Part shown: positions 5,534 through 6,327 of the stretch, piece by piece | Position numbering within the stretch: position 1 is the stretch's first letter | How the letters are laid out: every line of letters starts with the position of its first letter | NCBI GenBank assembly: GCA_029288275.1 | Contig: JARIHM010000153.1 | Location: forward strand, 1-6,327 | From: Candidatus Saccharimonadota bacterium | GTDB taxonomy: Bacteria; Patescibacteriota; Saccharimonadia; UBA4664 | Reading direction: 5' to 3' | Length of the DNA stretch: 6,327 bases | The notes under the pieces: generated by a model | What the model saw: only the letters and a program-made list of their open reading frames with translations | Told to the model about the DNA's origin: nothing | The model's database searches: none | Made by a program: the position numbers and the translations under genes

Positions 5534-5734
5534 ATGCCCTATGTCATCCTTTACGCCCATAATGCCGAGATCTTCTTGGGCCCCTACTTCGGCTTTAGCG
5601 CCAGGCGCAAGGTGATCAGACTCTATGACGGCCTGACCACTGAGCTCCAGCAAAAGCTCGAAATCCACCAGATTCCGAGAAAGATTGCCCAAAAGGCCGT
5701 TGACGATAAGAAAGCTCGTTACCACCACTTCTAG
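5534..5734 (+). CDS. Small GPYF-motif protein, copy 1 (66 aa)
   Basis: This is the first gene of a three-gene rightward operon. No named family is recognised. The protein reads as two beta strands (PYVILYA and AEIFLGPYF), a helix rich in Arg and Lys (residues 22-32), then EIHQIPRKIAQKAVDDKKARY. It aligns with the next gene's product without a gap from YVIL to the final Tyr: 24 of 61 positions are identical, including GPYF, KL, IP-x-K-x-A and VD. The protein is basic, with no signal peptide or membrane segment, so it is probably cytoplasmic. ATG 5534 follows a strong SD (AGGAGG), with slightly long spacing. The strong SD, the paralogy and the clean 13-nt junction to the next gene argue that it is a real gene despite its size. 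Confidence 0.8.
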   Translation: MPYVILYAHNAEIFLGPYFGFSARRKVIRLYDGLTTELQQKLEIHQIPRKIAQKAVDDKKARYHHF

Positions 5735-5747
5735 GAGAGGAACGGTT

Positions 5748-5960
5748 ATGTGCGAGAGCAAGGACCAGGCCTACGTTATTCTCCATCGGAACAAGGCAAC
5801 CATCTATCGTGGTCCGTACTTTTACGATGAGGGTAAGCGGGAGGCTAGGCGGAAGCTAGACTCACTAACCGGCGCGGAGCGCAAGAAGCTTGTTCTTCAG
5901 AAGATCCCAGTGAAGACGGCCACGCAAATGGTCGACCAGAACAGGGGTATCTACGACTAA
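5748..5960 (+). CDS. Small GPYF-motif protein, copy 2 (70 aa)
   Basis: This is a paralog of the preceding gene product, with a seven-residue N-terminal extension (MCESKDQ) before AYVILHRNKATIYRGPYF. The same order follows: a basic helix, LDSLTGAERKKL, then QKIPVKTATQMVDQ and a terminal IYD. The shared residues are spread over the whole length, which indicates duplication of a complete gene. ATG 5748 is chosen because AGGAGAGG lies directly upstream, overlapping the previous stop. The frame stays open further upstream, but a longer start would overlap the preceding gene and has no SD. Translation is probably coupled to copy 1. Function unknown; the basic surface would allow nucleic-acid or protein binding, which is speculation. 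Confidence 0.82.
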   Translation: MCESKDQAYVILHRNKATIYRGPYFYDEGKREARRKLDSLTGAERKKLVLQKIPVKTATQMVDQNRGIYD

Positions 5961-5994
5961 TACCCGTAGTACATACCACGAAGTGAGGCCCGGC

Positions 5995-6219
5995 ATGACC
6001 AAGTGGGAGGTCGTGGATGACAAGGGCGAACGCGTACGCGGTCCCTATCGAAGAGAGAGAAGCGCCGAGAATAAGGCTTTCGATCTGACCATGGCGAACC
6101 GCGATGGCAGAACATTCATCCATAGGAGCATCGCCGAGCCCCCAAAGCGCCACCGAGGGCCTCGGCTGCGTAGAATTGAGCCCCCGATCCGTCAGGTTGC
6201 GGCCAACAAGAGCTGCTGA
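5995..6219 (+). CDS. Small GPY-core basic protein, divergent third member (74 aa)
   Basis: The N-terminal half (residues 2-46) reads as strand KWEVVDD, strand ERVRGPY, a helix (about 18-36) and strand TFIHRSI. This is a beta-beta-alpha-beta layout with GPY at the same place as in the two preceding proteins, so it may be a distant relative. The tail (residues 47-74) is rich in Arg and Pro (RHRGPRLRRIEPPIR), lacks the IP-K-A-VD block of the other two, and may be disordered. ATG 5995 has GAGG 6 nt upstream. A GTG at 5983 is in frame but lies within that SD region and is less likely. It follows copy 2 by 34 nt with no terminator between and is probably co-transcribed. Short KWxVVDxxGxxxxGPY-type domains also occur in phage and plasmid small proteins, from memory. 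Function unknown. Confidence 0.75.
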   Translation: MTKWEVVDDKGERVRGPYRRERSAENKAFDLTMANRDGRTFIHRSIAEPPKRHRGPRLRRIEPPIRQVAANKSC

Positions 6220-6236
6220 TGGAGCTAGCCGCCTCC

Positions 6237-6290
6237 ATGCCCGCCATCGCGCTCCCGCTAGGGACGAGATGGCGGGCATCTTTACATTTT
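6237..6290 (+). terminator. Terminator of the small-protein operon
   Basis: A perfect 12-bp stem (6237-6248 with 6268-6279) encloses an inner TCCC/GGGA hairpin (6253-6264). T-rich sequence follows (6281-6283 and 6287-6290). It starts 17 nt past the stop at 6217-6219. Confidence 0.85.
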
Positions 6291-6309
6291 GGGACGAATA
6301 CGCTATAGT
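6281..6309 (+). promoter_or_regulatory. Rightward promoter for a gene beyond the window
   Basis: TTTACA (6281-6286) and TATAGT (6304-6309) are spaced by exactly 17 bp. The -35 box lies in the T-rich tail of the preceding terminator. Transcription would start near 6316. Confidence 0.55.
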
Positions 6310-6319
6310 CTCCTGGTAT

Positions 6320-6325
6320 TTGACA
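6320..6325 (+). promoter_or_regulatory. Consensus -35 box at the window edge
   Basis: A perfect TTGACA lies just before the window ends. Its -10 would fall outside, around 6343-6348, giving a second, downstream promoter for the next gene. This cannot be confirmed from the window. Confidence 0.35.
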
Positions 6326-6327
6326 GC

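Noticed and set aside
5685..5747. Longer N-terminus for the second small gene
   Set aside because: It would overlap the first gene by 50 bp and has no SD. The ATG at 5748 has an excellent SD and matches the paralog's length.
5405..5761. Minus-strand open frame of 118 codons opposite the small-protein operon
   Set aside because: It runs across the divergent promoter region and is antisense to copy 1, which has a promoter, SD and paralog. No SD or motif supports it.
5845..6279. Minus-strand open frame of 144 codons
   Set aside because: It starts inside the operon terminator hairpin and is antisense to copies 2 and 3, with no recognisable domain.
1..6327. CRISPR array, insertion sequence or tRNA
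   Set aside because: No regularly spaced repeats, transposase-like frames, terminal inverted repeats or cloverleaf patterns were found on reading both strands.

Overview
The window (6,327 bp) looks like bacterial chromosome from a member of the Patescibacteria (Candidate Phyla Radiation), possibly Saccharibacteria. The reasons are a very large repetitive surface protein with a carbohydrate-binding jelly roll, a TruB of only 221 residues that lacks the usual C-terminal domain, a degenerate DHH-type protein with a disordered tail, and many short uncharacterised genes. This assignment is inferred from protein style; there is no marker such as 16S rRNA. All genes read well with the standard genetic code.

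Layout. Positions 1-1553 (+) hold the C-terminal 516 codons of a long secreted or surface protein whose start lies outside the window. It converges on rpsO (ribosomal protein S15, 1630-1896, -). The minus strand then carries, from right to left in transcription order, a degenerate DHH phosphoesterase-like gene (4136-5353), an orphan gene (3515-4105), truB (2798-3463), a second orphan (2032-2718) and rpsO. This is the common bacterial order DHH/nrnA - truB - ribF - rpsO, with one orphan between the DHH gene and truB and another in the slot where ribF often sits. Each orphan ends in a strong hairpin terminator 6 nt past its stop codon, so the ancestral operon is now split into separate transcription units. 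At 5354-5533 the DHH gene and a rightward operon diverge. The rightward operon has three small genes (5534-5734, 5748-5960, 5995-6219). The first two are clear paralogs, and the third shares a GPY core. A hairpin terminator follows, and a new rightward promoter lies at the right edge.

Regulation. The housekeeping genes rpsO and truB have a -10 element so close to the ATG that their mRNAs should be leaderless or nearly so. The orphan genes and the small-gene operon have leaders with strong Shine-Dalgarno sequences. Two translation-initiation modes therefore appear side by side.

The most unusual items are the three-gene small-protein operon, the DHH-like protein that has lost most of its metal-binding residues, the orphan genes inserted into the truB-rpsO neighbourhood, and the leaderless versus SD split. 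No CRISPR array, transposase, tRNA or rRNA was seen, and no gap between genes exceeds 300 bp.
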